From Desmodesmus armatus (Eukaryota; Chlorophyta; Chlorophyceae; Sphaeropleales; Scenedesmaceae): a stretch of DNA of 64,000 nt. Positions 11,768 through 24,890 of the stretch are shown here, piece after piece (within the stretch, counting starts at the first letter, position 1; each line of letters begins with the position of its first letter). Where the stretch lies: NCBI GenBank assembly GCA_007449985.2, contig VIIQ02000265.1:28738-92737 (forward strand). The letters are read 5' to 3'. A model generated the notes under the pieces. That model had not been told where the DNA came from. It worked only from the letters and a program-made list of their open reading frames with translations, and did no database searches. Position numbers and translations under genes: made by a program.

Positions 11768-12057
11768 CTTGGCAGTGACCCCACGCACAACCACAAATGC
11801 ACGAGAGAGTCTAGCAAGCGCCAGTTTGTGTGGCTGTAAGACTCGAAAACACCCTGCGGAGTCCCCCAAAATGTGCTGTTGAGAAAAGGACGCACTCGCA
11901 CACATGCACACGGCATACCTCGGAGTTTAGATCGCGGTTTGACAACCGCGATCACTGTACACCCTGAGCCTATGCATATAACTTTCATTACAAGCGCTTT
12001 TACGTTTTCTGCATTGAGCCACACTTGGTTCTGGGCCTGTCTGTCTTGGCAGACTGC
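11768..12057. promoter_or_regulatory. Divergent promoter between PreP and the BLOC1S1-like gene
   Basis: The 290 bp separating the two inferred start codons, which face away from each other. It contains a perfect 10-bp inverted repeat, gatcgcggtt..aaccgcgatc, at 11930-11939 and 11944-11953 with a 4-nt spacer. No clear TATA box is seen. That it drives both genes is inferred from layout only. Confidence 0.5.
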
Positions 12058-13383
12058 ATGAGTTTTCAGCAAATTGTGAGCAGGAGCAGCGTCAAGAAGC
12101 AAGAACTAAAACATTCTATTGGTATGGTACCTTTCCTAGACCCAATGCGCGGCAATGCACCCAAACTTGCAGCCCTGAACTGTTGTGCTGTTGCTGTTGC
12201 AGGCCAACTTGAGGCTAGTGCATCAACAGCAGCTGCTGCTTGTGCTGGACTGCTGGTAGACGACTTGAACGAGGAAGTGAAGCAGGTAAGGCTTGTGCAT
12301 GCATACTCCTTGCTCGCAGTCAATAGTAGGGTTGTGTGCCGCTCGCCCTGCCGCTGCTTGTGCTGCTGCTGCTGCTGTTGCTGCTGCTGTGCCATGCCAT
12401 GGAACACCAGGTGGCATGATTGCACCTCCCCGTTAGCACACCTAGGAGCTTTTCTCTATGTTTGTATTGATGCTGACATCCTGTCTGGGTTGGCCTGCCT
12501 GCTGCTGCCCAAGGTGCACGACACTCAAAAGCTGCTAGAGCGGGAGTCACAGCTGCTGCAGCAGGAGTTGACCACACTCACCTCTGAGCTCACAGGCTGG
12601 TCTGGCAAGACACAGGTGTGCAGCACTACCTTTTTCTCACACACACGTCCTTCAGTAATGACGGGAAAGAGGCGGAAAAGAGCCAGGTGGCACACTGTTA
12701 CTGTGTGGGGCGAGGGCACATGCTGGTTGTTGGCTGCGCCCTGATGCTGTCTGAGCCCAGCAGGCAGTGCAGGCATGTGCAGATCATGAATTGTTCCGTG
12801 TGCTGCTCTGAAGTCACCTGCGGCTTGTGCCATGCAATAATATCTATGTCTAGTCACCTGCGCTCAGTCGCTGGCGCAAGGCAATGCCGATTATGTCCAG
12901 TGTGTGGTGATGTGGTGGGGAGGTCAAAGCCCTGCAATGCGGTGTGTGCTTTTTGTAGCAATTACAACCAAGACCCAGACATATTTGCGCTATGCTGTGG
13001 TGTGCTGTGCTGTGCAGGAGCTTTTGGAGGCTTTGAAACACGTTGGTGACATAGAACACTACGTGGCAGTGCTCAAGCGGGAGGCAGCGGCACTTGACCG
13101 CGTTCTGGGCCAGTTGCACCCCAGCAACCCCCAGTCACCATCCACCTCAACAGCAGCAGCAGCAGCAGCTGCCAGCACAGGGCAGGAGCAGCCCGTTTCT
13201 TTGGTCACTGCTACAGCTTCGCAGGAGGAAGCAGCAGCACCAGAAGCAGCAGCAGCAGCAGCTGTGGGCGGCTCTGCGGCAGCAGGCAGTAAGCAGGAGG
13301 AGCAGCAGCAGCAGTCCCAGCAGCTGGGGGATCTTTCAGCAGCGAGTGAGCAGCTGCCGGTGTCGAGCAGAGCTTCCCGCTAG
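12058..13383 (+). CDS. BLOC1S1: BLOC-1 complex subunit 1-like protein (BLOS1/GCN5L1 family)
   Basis: Four exons join in phase: 12058-12121, 12203-12285, 12514-12615, 13018-13383, giving 204 residues (TAG at 13381). The core matches the family's helical layout: a short N-terminal MSFQQIVSRSSVKKQELKHS, then LLVDDLNEEVKQ (human TEALVDHLN-type block), VHDTQKLLERESQLLQQEL, LTGWSGKTQ and ELLEALKHVGDIEHYVAVLK, which parallels the family's ALKEIGDVENWA block. The animal protein is about 125-150 aa; here about 80 extra C-terminal residues are Ala/Gln-rich low complexity. Members act in BLOC-1/BORC trafficking of lysosome-related organelles. The downstream ORF starts 36 nt after the stop, in the same frame. 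Confidence 0.78.
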
Positions 13384-13419
13384 CAGTGCTGTGTGGGCGT
13401 GTTGGTTTGTGCGGCAGCT

Positions 13420-15764
<2,345 letters not shown>

Positions 15765-16519
15765 GGGGCCTGGTCAACTTGACACATGCCCTGCCACAGT
15801 GAGTGTTTGTAAGCTGGGTGAGCTGAATTTGTTTCTGGAGGATCTGTTCAAGTTGATTGCTGTTGCACATCATTGAGAGTGACCATTTGGGACGGCTTGT
15901 CGATTTCCAGCCGCCTCGTCAGCTAAAAAGAATGCAGCACGCTGCTGTGTGAAGTTTTGGTATGTGTGTTAGGGTGTTGATGTGAAGAACAGGACTTTGG
16001 CCCCTGCAGGCGTCCCTGGACAGTCCAAAGTCCCCTTGAGGTGGGGTCGGGCAGGGGCATACATGTCTTGTTGTGGAGGGTTGACTGAGATGCAATATGC
16101 AATGAGCTGACCACTGAGACGCAATTGCGCGAATCTGGGTTGATAGAGTAAACCTGTGCAGTACCGGTCATCTGCGCTGCTGGTGGGACACACGCTGTTG
16201 CTGCTGTGACAACATGTACATCATTGATGAGCCTTTTGTTGGCTCCCCAAACGGGCGATGTTCTGTGTAACATCCAATTACTGACACTCTACAAGACCTG
16301 TCACTGATTGAGACAAAACCCCCAATCTGCAACATGCACTGCTGGTAGCAGGAAGCCAACAGTGGCGTAGACGGCATATTCAACTGTGCACATCCAACGT
16401 GCTGCCACAAGGCATGCCACGCACCTTGATACAAACTGTAAGCCTGCAAGCTGAGTTCAACTAATCAGACAACTTTGACACCACATGAACTGCCATGCCA
16501 GCAGCCTACTTGAGTGCAT
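15765..16519. other. 3' flanks of two convergent genes
   Basis: No gene is seen between the UPF0739-like stop and the last codon of the minus-strand lectin-type gene. A TGTAA at 15808-15812 is a candidate poly(A) signal 44 nt after the first stop; another plus-strand TGTAA is at 16265. Confidence 0.5.
15808..15812 (+). terminator. Candidate TGTAA poly(A) signal
   Basis: TGTAA is the usual green-algal polyadenylation signal; here it follows the TAA of the UPF0739-like gene by 44 nt. Confidence 0.4.
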
Positions 16520-17052
16520 TCACTGCAACACTTTCCTGCAGCGCAGGCCCACTGACACGATGTGGGAGGCTGGGTCGGCATTTGCCTCGCCAAACACTGC
16601 AGTTATCACATGGCCAGCGGGGCATGCCACCAACTTGGCGTCTCCGACCTTGCCCCCAAAACTCCTGCCAGAAGGCCGCAGATTGTCGGTCAGCAGGACA
16701 ATTGAGTCGATGACTAGACCAGTAGTCAGATTCATGCCGCGATAACCTCCAGCTTTGGCACCAGACAACACCTGTGTGACATTGTTCCCGACTTGTGGGC
16801 GGTCAGACAAGGGGGCGGAATACTTCTCGCCGTTGCTGCAGACGATGGGATCCAAAGCAGCGACGACGGTGAGTCGTTCTGTGCCAACTACAAATGTTTT
16901 GCCATCCTCCAGGATTGTGAACTGGGTGACATAGGAACCGTTGGGGCAGGAGATGTCATAGCTGAGGCGGGCTTTGTCCCAGTCTGCCCCTATTGGCGGG
17001 ATAGGCACTTCACTCCCTACAGCAGACATGGGCACAGCCGGGGTCAACATGT
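16520..17052 (-). other. C-terminal two-repeat beta-rich module
   Basis: Last exon, 177 codons, starting in phase 1. Two related halves: LSYDISCPNGSYVTQFTILE ... PIVCSNG and VGDAKLVACPAGHVITAVFG ... IVSVGLRCRK. The pattern CPxGxxITxxxG...(V)xSxGLxC recalls beta-prism (jacalin/VMO1-like) repeats. That is a fold guess from pattern, not an established match. Confidence 0.45.
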
Positions 17053-17609
17053 CTGCATTGCTTGGTTGCACATGTGCTGCTTTTGCACGTGCCCTTCACA
17101 AAGCCCCATAGTGCAGGTGTGTATGCCTTTGAAACGCGTTGGATGAAGGTGATGTCGACACACGCAAGGATGCCAACCATTTTAAACAGCATGATGATTG
17201 CAGCACTTACTAAGTAGTACGTGCCCGGCTGCCTGCTGAATCCTAGCTGTTTACTCCCCACTTCTGTACGCGGTTGACGTGTTGCCTCAGGATGTCAATG
17301 AAGGCTCCTTGCTGTCTTGCTTTGAATCAGGATACTATCTGGTGTAGGTGGTGCAAACCACTGACGGGGATCGGGGGTTTTCCCCACCTTAGTGTTTCAA
17401 TTGGTCCAACCCTGGCAGGCAATGCCATTGATGTGTGGCGAATGTGTCTGCGTGTAACATTTTCTTCCCCCAATTTATAGAGACGTGGTGGTCACTGCTG
17501 GTGCAGTGGTGCAGCCGCTGCAACTTTGCGGCCCAGACACCACACTCTCGCCAACACCCAAGACTGGTCGTAAGCTCACCTTGGCCATCTAGTACTAATA
17601 CAGGACCTG

Positions 17610-17667
<58 letters not shown>

Positions 17668-20600
17668 TGAGCATCAGGGGCAGGCAGTGGATTGTCACAA
17701 CGTTTAGGTGAGCATTCAGTGGGTGCTGTTTCTGGAGCAACACTTACGCTCTTTGCTAAGGTGCACTTGGCGACAACTTGGGGGGGGGGGGGGGAATCAA
17801 ATGAGCAAGCTTGCATACTGTGTTACCAGCATGGCATGCAAGTGCGTGTCGCTCCGTTGTGGGCAACTTGGTCTCTGTCAGGCTATGCCAACTCTATCAG
17901 CCTGTGTCAAGTTGTGCCAACTCTACCACCCTCTATTGTCCCTCTACTAGAGGCTAGTAGCCTGGATTGGAGACAGTCAAATTGGTCTGCAGTCCCAGTC
18001 TTCCAAAGAACTATACATGCAGGACTTGCTGCCGGCTGAAACAGTAGGACTCTGGAGCCTGGATCGAGGCTGGAGTGGGCAATGTACATGCCTTTGGGAA
18101 GCACATGCCGCAAAGCAACAACTCATGTTGGAGGCGCCGCTGCTTGATACCGTATTATGCGGCATGGTCAGGAAGACATGCGATGGCCCCTTGGACTCCA
18201 AGGCTTGGAGGGCCATGACAGCACTCACCTATACAACTGCCAGCTGTGGGATCCCGGTAGAACCCTGAAACGCAGATAGGGCTGGGGCTGGGGCTGGGGC
18301 TGGGGCTCCAAATCTCACAAGCAAAAGGTTTGTTATTGGTGCACCAGTCATCATCCGATCCGCCAGGTTGACAATGCCAGTCAACGTCTGCAGGAGGGCA
18401 ATGGATAAGCACCTGCACACACAACCCCTGTTTGCCGGGCCCGTCTGGGTCCGAATGATTGCTGACGCTTGGCTCTCCTTCGACCCATGCAGAATAGCTG
18501 GGAGTCTCGCCTGTTCGGTACCACACAAACGATTCTCGTTCCCCACTCGGCACGCCCACGCGTGGCCCCAAACCCATCCAGACACCCAAACCATCATCAG
18601 GAACACCAGACTTGTTGAACGTCTTCACCAGCCAGTTGTTCTCTTGTTCGATGTAGGGGGCAAATAAGTCCCCTCCTTCACGTTGGCACAATGCACGTGC
18701 CTCTTCATGGGTGAGGGGTGTCTTCAAGAATGCCAGCACTGTTCTGCCATTGATTGCAACGCGTTGGATAGGCTGCAAGGACAATCACAACATGCATGCA
18801 GTTGCACGGCGTGCCGGCGCTCACGTTCAGCACATTGGTATAGTGTGAGGTGCATTATGCTCATGAAACCCACAGCTGAGCTGACGGTCATGAGGAGTCT
18901 GCACATTATTGCGTTGGCGCCTGAGGGTTGATTCAGTGAGCGCACATGCACTGTCCCATTGTGCATGACTGCACAGCATCATGTTGATGACTCACCCAAG
19001 TGCGAGATTGGACAGTATCCGCCCAACTAGTTTGGCAGGCAGGAGCCTGGACAATATATGTGCCGCACCTTGCAAGTTGGCTGTTGTGGCATCGTGAACT
19101 GCAGCTACAGGTGTGGACCTCCAGAAAACGTATGGAGTCACTCTATAAACGGATCTGCCAGTGCCATCTGTAACCATCAAAGTAGTGCCAAACTCTGCAG
19201 GTATCCACGGCAGGGGGCAGATTACACTGATGTTGTGACCAGGCGGATACATCAGCCGGCGGTTGGGTTACATCAGTGCTCACCTGCACAACGACTAGTT
19301 GTAGGATCCCAACTGCGCCCTGTGTCACAGGAACACGTGAAGTCCTGGCCGCTTGATATGTCAGGGCTGCAAACCCCTGTGGAGTGTGCCACTGCTGCGC
19401 ATGGGTCCAGCGCACAAGGGCCTTTGCCTGCAGATTGACACAACACAGCACAAGGCCCTTGTGGCTGTGAGTTACAGTCATGTGGCTTTTTGTAGCAAAT
19501 ACTGTCGTCACTCACATGGGCAAGACAGAAACTTCGAAATCAGGGGATGCAGGACGGGTGAAGTGCGCCTCCTGTGCAGCGCAGTGTGTTGGTATGCAGT
19601 CTCTTGTTGGCGGATTGTGCAGGTGCTAGCTGCTGGTAAGCAGCAACCTTTCAAACACAGCAGCTTAGGCGCATGCTGGCAGGTCATGATGGTCTGGCGG
19701 CTGTGGCCCGGTGTCAGCACCTGGTGCATGTGTGCAGACAGCCTCCGTACCAACCGTTTCCCTATATCAACCACAGGGCTGTCCATCTTCGTTGTGGTGC
19801 ACCACCTGATTGTGTCGATGCGCACCTGCATCTCCTGTTTCCACAGTGCCATTTTGAGTCTTTGGTTCTGGTTGCTGCTGCTGCCAGGAGGAGTTTGTCT
19901 GCGCAACAAGCTCACCCTCGGTCACAGTGCTAGTACTATTGCTGCTAGCGCTGGGGCCATACTCGCTGCCGCGATCTGCCACTGTGGCAGGGCTGGGCAC
20001 GGGGGCAGTGATGGCCAGAGTTGCTGCAGCACACACACATGCAAATTGACCAGCTCAGCGGTGACAGTGGAGAGAGACCAAAAAGACCTCGTGACAATTA
20101 TCAGTTGCTGACTATGTCAAGTTTGCTGTCAGGCGACGTTTCACACATGCTGAAGCTGCATGCATGTATGCCTGCCTAGGCTTCCAGGGACAGCACTGAT
20201 TGGGTCATTGGGAGGGGGTTGAGACTCCGAGTCTGGCTGCATAACTTATAACAATGCACAAGTTGTTTAGGACATCTTCCAAAGTTGTGACATAGTCTGT
20301 CTTGATAGGCAAAAGTCATGAAAAAACTTGTGTGCGCGTGCGCAATTCATTGCCGCAGCCTTGGTGCATTGCAGTTGTGACTCACCTTGATTCTTCTTGG
20401 CAGCAACACTCACGCCTACTCCGATCGCCACGCCGAGCATCACCATCACCACCAAAGCAATCAAACTGGCCGCCCACCGCGTGCGGCTGCAGCGCAAATT
20501 GCTCCGATTGCTGCCAGCAGCACGACTGCTTCTGCATGTTGCAGCCAGACCTCCACCCCGTGATGCTGGGTCCTTCCCTGGACCCTGCAAGCTGCCAGTG

Positions 20601-23600
20601 CGACTGCCCGGCTGCTGGTCAGCACAGGTGGGAACGTCCCTGCTTTCTTGCAGGTTGGGCATGTCGAGCACAGTGTGAGGCGTGCTGGAGGAAGCTGCAG
20701 CACCAGCTGGCACCGTGCTGAGCACTGTTGGCATTGCTGCTGCTGAAGACGGGTTGCCGGGGAAGACAGGGGTGTAGGTGGGTGCGGCGGGCAGCACAAT
20801 GCCGTGCGCAGCTGCCCAATCATCAATCAGTTTCCTGAGGGCACGGTTGCTGCTCAGCTGCTTGCTCTGCAGCTTCTGGCCTGTCAGAGGGCATTTGCTG
20901 TGCATGTCCAGCCACCTGCTGATGTTGGCAGCCTCATAGCTGTCCCCCGTCTCAATCAGCATGACTGGGTTGATCATTATCTCCCTGCTGATGGGGCAGA
21001 GGTACTCTGCAGGTGGCTCTGGCCCTGCCTGCAGGGGCTGGGAGGACGTGGCAGCAACAGATGCTGCCAGCGCTGCGCACACCTGCAGAACGGGTGCCAA
21101 AAAACAGCCTTTCTTTTCTGCCTAGGCAGACCGGTTGCCAGCCCGTTCACCTGTACTTGAAGCAGGCAAACTACAACCAACCAAGTTGGGTGATAGGGGC
21201 TGCAACCCAGTATGCTGCGCCTGCCACCAGTGAAAGCTCCCACCCGCTGGCTGTAAACAGTTTACAGCCAGCGGGTGGGAGCTTGCACTGTTACAGTGGC
21301 TGTACCGTGGCTGCACCGTAACATTGCCACACAGTTAGCACACAGCCACCCTGTCCAGGGCCCACAGGGCACAAATGCCATCTGCTTCATCATCTTGACG
21401 GGTCATGGTACTGGAACAACTGCTGTGTCAACATGCCAGGAAGCTCTCGCTGTAGACAGCAAATTATGTAAGAGAACCAAGCTGCCAGCTTGCCAGGCAT
21501 CACCTGTTGCAGTAGGAACTCCTCCAGGTCTTCGTTTACATGCTTGCATTTTCCCTTGTCCGCCTTGGTCATGTCACTCTCCAGGGAGCTTGTGTCAGCA
21601 CCGCCAGGGCCATTGTACAGTGCCAGCATCTGCAGCGCCTTGAACTCTGACAGCAGACCATCATCATCCAGGTCAGACACCTGGACAGCAGGCAGCAACA
21701 TGAATGTGTCTTGAGTTGTCACAGCAGTACGGTACTGCAAGGGGGGGCCTTGGGGGGCCTCTTGCTAGCTCAGCATGCTGATGATGCTACAGATGCAGCG
21801 CCTGCCATGCTGCAGCTCAATGCTGCCACGTCTGCACGGGTGCAGGTGATGGGCCAGCGGCAGCCTGAGCAACTGTCGGCGCCATCATCTTGCTCCAAAC
21901 AGTCGGATTTCAGTGCACAGCATTCTGCTAGCAGGTGATGTGACGGCTGCTTCCCCTGAGCCGGCCTGACCTAGTGCTGTGGCACAGCCTAAAGTGTCCT
22001 GCTGCATGTGACCACAGAACAGGCGCAGCTGGTGCAGGCACACTGTGCCGTACCTGCGGCAGTGCCTTGAGCTCGTTCAGCAGACGGTGCTGCAGCAGTT
22101 CCTCAGGCCAAACACGCTCCTTGCCAACTGCAGCAACGTCCAGCAGCCTGCAACATGCATCACGCGAGTACTGCTGGTCTTACAGCCATACACGTGTTGT
22201 CAAAGGTAATTTTGATGTGAGCGCCCTTGTGAAACAACGCGGTCAAGAGCCGATATCCACCCTGAGTTTGCCTACGAAGGCGCGGCGATGTCCGCCATCG
22301 GTGGATGTTCGATCTTTGTCCCGGCATCACGTCGAGCTGCTGAAGAACGAAAAGGATATATGGAAAAAGAAATTGTTGAAGTGACAGCAAACTCCCTGTC
22401 CGTCACACCTCGCGCGGCGCCAGTGCTGTGATGCAACGTCACACCTTGTACCTCCCACGGCATGTGATGCAACCTCGGTGATGCTCATGGCATGTGACTG
22501 CATGCGCACCTGCTCTGTGCTGCCTGTTCCTGTGAGAAGAACTCACTCCTGCAGCTCTTGAGGTCCTTGGTGATGTCTGCCAGGGCCGTGCCAACCTCAG
22601 CACCCCTCTGCAAGGCGTTGGCGACATTGGACAAACATGTTGATAAAACAGTGCATGCACGCTGCGCAGCAGAGATGCCACTTGCGGGCGCAAGGACACA
22701 CATCATAAGTGGTGGAAAGCTCAGCATTTATGTATGTAAGCACAGCAAACCGGCCTTGCAGGCAGTGCTGTCCAATGTGAGGGTCTGGACTCAGTCAGAT
22801 AGTATCGACCGCCCCTGTATCAATCGCCACATGATGTTGGTGCACAGAGCTGCACAACTCGGCGCTAGCACTGCCAGTGTGGCCGCTGGAAAGTTCGTTG
22901 TGACCCCTTGATCATATGCACGACAGGTGCACAGTGCTGCCCAATTGCTTGCACCAGTTTGTGAAATGCCTCAACTGGTTCCGAGATAATCCAACAGGAT
23001 GGCATGTGCAATTGCATTCCGCAATCGGAGCATGGTTGCACGTAACTCACCAGCAGCTGCTCGCCCCGCGCCAGGATGCCAAAAGTGTCCAGCAGGTCTC
23101 TGTTGGTCCGCAGGAAATCGTCACGCACGATGTGGGCCTTGAGCAGGGAAACTAGGGGACCCATTGCAGACACCTTGCCCAAAAGGTCGTGCACTTGGAG
23201 GAGCTGTGCATGCAGCTGCTCTGGGGCAAGACAGACACATGCATCGGCCCAAGCCGGTAGCATGATTTGGGGCAGGCCAATTCACAGCACCATGGGGGTC
23301 AGACGCTTGCTTGGACATTGGACGCAAAGGATCAAGCGTGAACTGGCACCACCAAGGCATATCTCAAATTGAAGTGTACTGTTGCTCGCATTCTGCTGTG
23401 GCGCAATGCATGTCATATGCAGCCACTGGCGCTGTGTTGGCGGGTTACTCACTCAGAACCTCGTTGCCCTGCTGTGTGATGCCCTCCTGGGACAAGGCAG
23501 TAAGAAACACCTTGATGTTGGCAACAGCTGACTGGAGGGACCTGAACTCTTGCTTGTTCTGCTTTGAGGCCAGCAGCTGGTCACAGATGCGGATAGAGAG

Positions 23601-23636
23601 GTTGACGCAGCTGGCAACACCAGAGAACACAGACAT
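16520..23636 (-). CDS. Candidate membrane U-box E3 with EGF and C-type lectin ectodomain
   Basis: Exons in order: 23636-23453 (ATG), 23220-23051, 22607-22510, 22147-22054, 21680-21504, 21082-20386, 20023-19826, 19427-19284, 19194-19069, [gap], 18772-18229, [gap], 17052-16520 (TGA). The first nine join in phase. Residues ~1-240 are helical (LSIRICDQLLASKQNKQEF; LLDTFGILARGEQLL), like N-terminal domains of plant PUB proteins. The U-box is near 264-340 (EYLCPISREIMINPVMLIET, CPLTGQKL). A basic stretch precedes a span near 444-469 (ASLIALVVMVMLGVAIGVGV), implying cytosolic N-terminus and outside C-terminus. Then come N-glycosylation sites, a six-Cys EGF-like module (CSCDTGRSWDPTTSRC), a lectin domain and a beta-rich end. 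The join from 19069 to 18772 needs an extra exon, since phases are 1 and 0; a candidate is ~18980-18883. A 27-nt exon at 17606-17580 would also fit. Two or more genes remain possible. Confidence 0.6.
17618..17665. repeat. (CAG)16
   Basis: Pure CAG run; in the minus-strand transcript it is a CTG run that ends about 12 nt before a possible acceptor at 17607. Confidence 0.95.
18229..18772 (-). other. C-type lectin domain exon with (Ser-Pro)n linker
   Basis: Encodes about 181 residues: RTVLAFLKTPLTHEEARALC, EGGDLFAPYIEQENNWL, VWMGLGPRVG, FVWYRTGETPSYSAWVEGEP, then CVQV and PFACEIW, the normal order of a C-type lectin fold. The calcium/sugar site reads EPS rather than EPN or QPD, and WND is replaced by DDW, so sugar binding is uncertain. 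After it comes SPSPSPSPSP and a short Cys module (CVSGFYRDPTAGSC). The Ser-Pro run is typical of volvocine extracellular matrix proteins. The exon ends in phase 1. Confidence 0.85.
20386..21082 (-). other. Exon encoding U-box and transmembrane span
   Basis: One 697-nt exon. The U-box reads PPAEYLCPISREIMINPVML, then YEAANISRWLDMHSKCPLTG and QLSSNRALRKLIDDWAA, matching U-box helices that bind E2. A Pro/Ser/Thr linker of about 100 residues follows, then several Arg, then a ~25-residue hydrophobic span. The exon ends at AATCAAG before GTGAGT (phase 1). That U-box and span share one exon makes the membrane-anchored E3 firm, independent of the lectin exons. Confidence 0.88.
21228..21290. repeat. 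Near-perfect 31-bp foldback hairpin
   Basis: Arms 21228-21258 and 21260-21290 are reverse complements with a single mismatch and a 1-nt loop; the inner 25 bp (aagctcccacccgctggctg...) are perfect. It lies in the intron between the fifth exon and the U-box exon of the minus-strand gene. Confidence 0.9.
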
Positions 23637-23879
23637 GCTGAGACTGTGGCGCCAATTCTGTGTTGTACTGAGGCGTTCACGAAGATTCTGTCGTCAGAAA
23701 GATATCCAGATGAAACTGGCGTCAGGAGGAGGCGCATATAGAACTTTCGACACCCCCAAGGGGGTTGCGACTTATGTCACCAAAACATCGGGTCGATTAC
23801 GCTGCGGAGCGCATGCGTTGAACGATCAAAAACCAGCTTAGAAGAACATATTCCGTATCGTTGCATTCAACAAGATTGG

Positions 23880-24235
23880 ACAAGACAAGCAGGGCCGAGC
23901 GTGCGTACCCCTGCGAGAGGTCGTCCCCGAGGTACACGTAGCGCCGATGCGATGTTCGGAACACAGCATCGGATGATTGATGTGCATACACCATTCCGAC
24001 GAAGTGCGTAAGCTTATCCCGGTGATAGTTCATATTGGCTGTGTAGAGCTGAGTGAGGCTGCTCAGGTTGCTCAGCACCCCCCTCCAAACCCAAACCCCC
24101 TCCTGGTAGCACCACAACCTTCGCACACATTGGCTCTTACCTGTAACTGTCTGGTGTGCAGGCATGAGTGTGTACAGCTGTGCGAGGCTGCCTGTCCACA
24201 ACCCCTGCATCAAGCAGGGAAAGAATCTTCTTGAG
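23880..24235 (-). other. Possible leucine-rich-repeat fragments
   Basis: On the minus strand an open frame includes VLSNLSSLTQLYTANMNY and GSLAQLYTLMPAHQTVT, the second ending at a GTAAGA donor. Both resemble pieces of plant-type LRR units. No full repeat series, start codon or neighbour exon was found, so this may be a gene relic, an unconnected exon or chance. Confidence 0.25.
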
Positions 24236-24495
24236 CTAGCTTGAGGAGTGGGTGATACAGATGGCAGCAGTTGCAAGCACACACACTGCAACACAGGCCC
24301 GCACCAGCCACTGCCAGCCAATGCTTCGCAATCTTTCCTCCACCACAGCGGTGTGTAGCAGAACTTGAATTTATGTGGTTTGCTGATGCATGGGGCCATA
24401 TTTGTGGGCTTTGTGCTGGCAGGGGCAGTACTGCGCAGCACTGCAGCAAGTCTGACTTGCCAGGGAGAACATATTCTTGCAGGACACAAGCCGCG

Positions 24496-24585
24496 GGTGG
24501 TGGTGGTGGTGGTGGTGGTGGTGGTGGTGGTGGTGGTGGTGGTGGTGGTGGTGGTGGTGGTGGTGGTGGTGGTGGTGGTGGTGGT
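24496..24585. repeat. (GGT)30
   Basis: Pure GGT run on the plus strand. Long Thr, Pro, Val and Gly frames across it are artefacts. The flanks resemble 30360-30660 in direct orientation (cttgcaggacacaag; gatgcgcagtgtggtt...). Confidence 0.95.
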
Positions 24586-24820
24586 GAACACAACGCTACG
24601 GCACCTGATGCGCAGTGTGGTTACAGCCTACATACATACCAAGCCTGTGTTGCACTGAGTAGCAGACAGCAGCTGATGAGAGTGAGGATGCAGGAAACCA
24701 TCTGTCACACAGCTGTACTTCAAGTACAGCTAAGTTGAAATCCATTGTACTGCCATTAGATTTGCACACACAGCGCCAAGTGCTCAGGTGTGCTGGTGAA
24801 TCTTATGTTGATATGTTGAT

Positions 24821-24890
24821 ATGTTACATGAACGCATTTCCCCACCGTTCATGTAACGGCAGCAAACCCAGTATGTTACATGGACATTTT
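24821..24890. repeat. Dispersed palindromic element, copy 1
   Basis: Inverted arms gttacatgaacg (24823-24834) and cgttcatgtaac (24846-24857), followed by ggcagcaaacccagtatgtt and acatggacatt. A related version with gtaacagcagcgaacccaac and atgttacacgcagacatt is at about 51033-51130 inside the helicase/AAA gene. Confidence 0.55.

Noticed and set aside
24210..24738. Poly-Pro, poly-Val and poly-Gly frames
   Set aside because: Translations of the GGT repeat.
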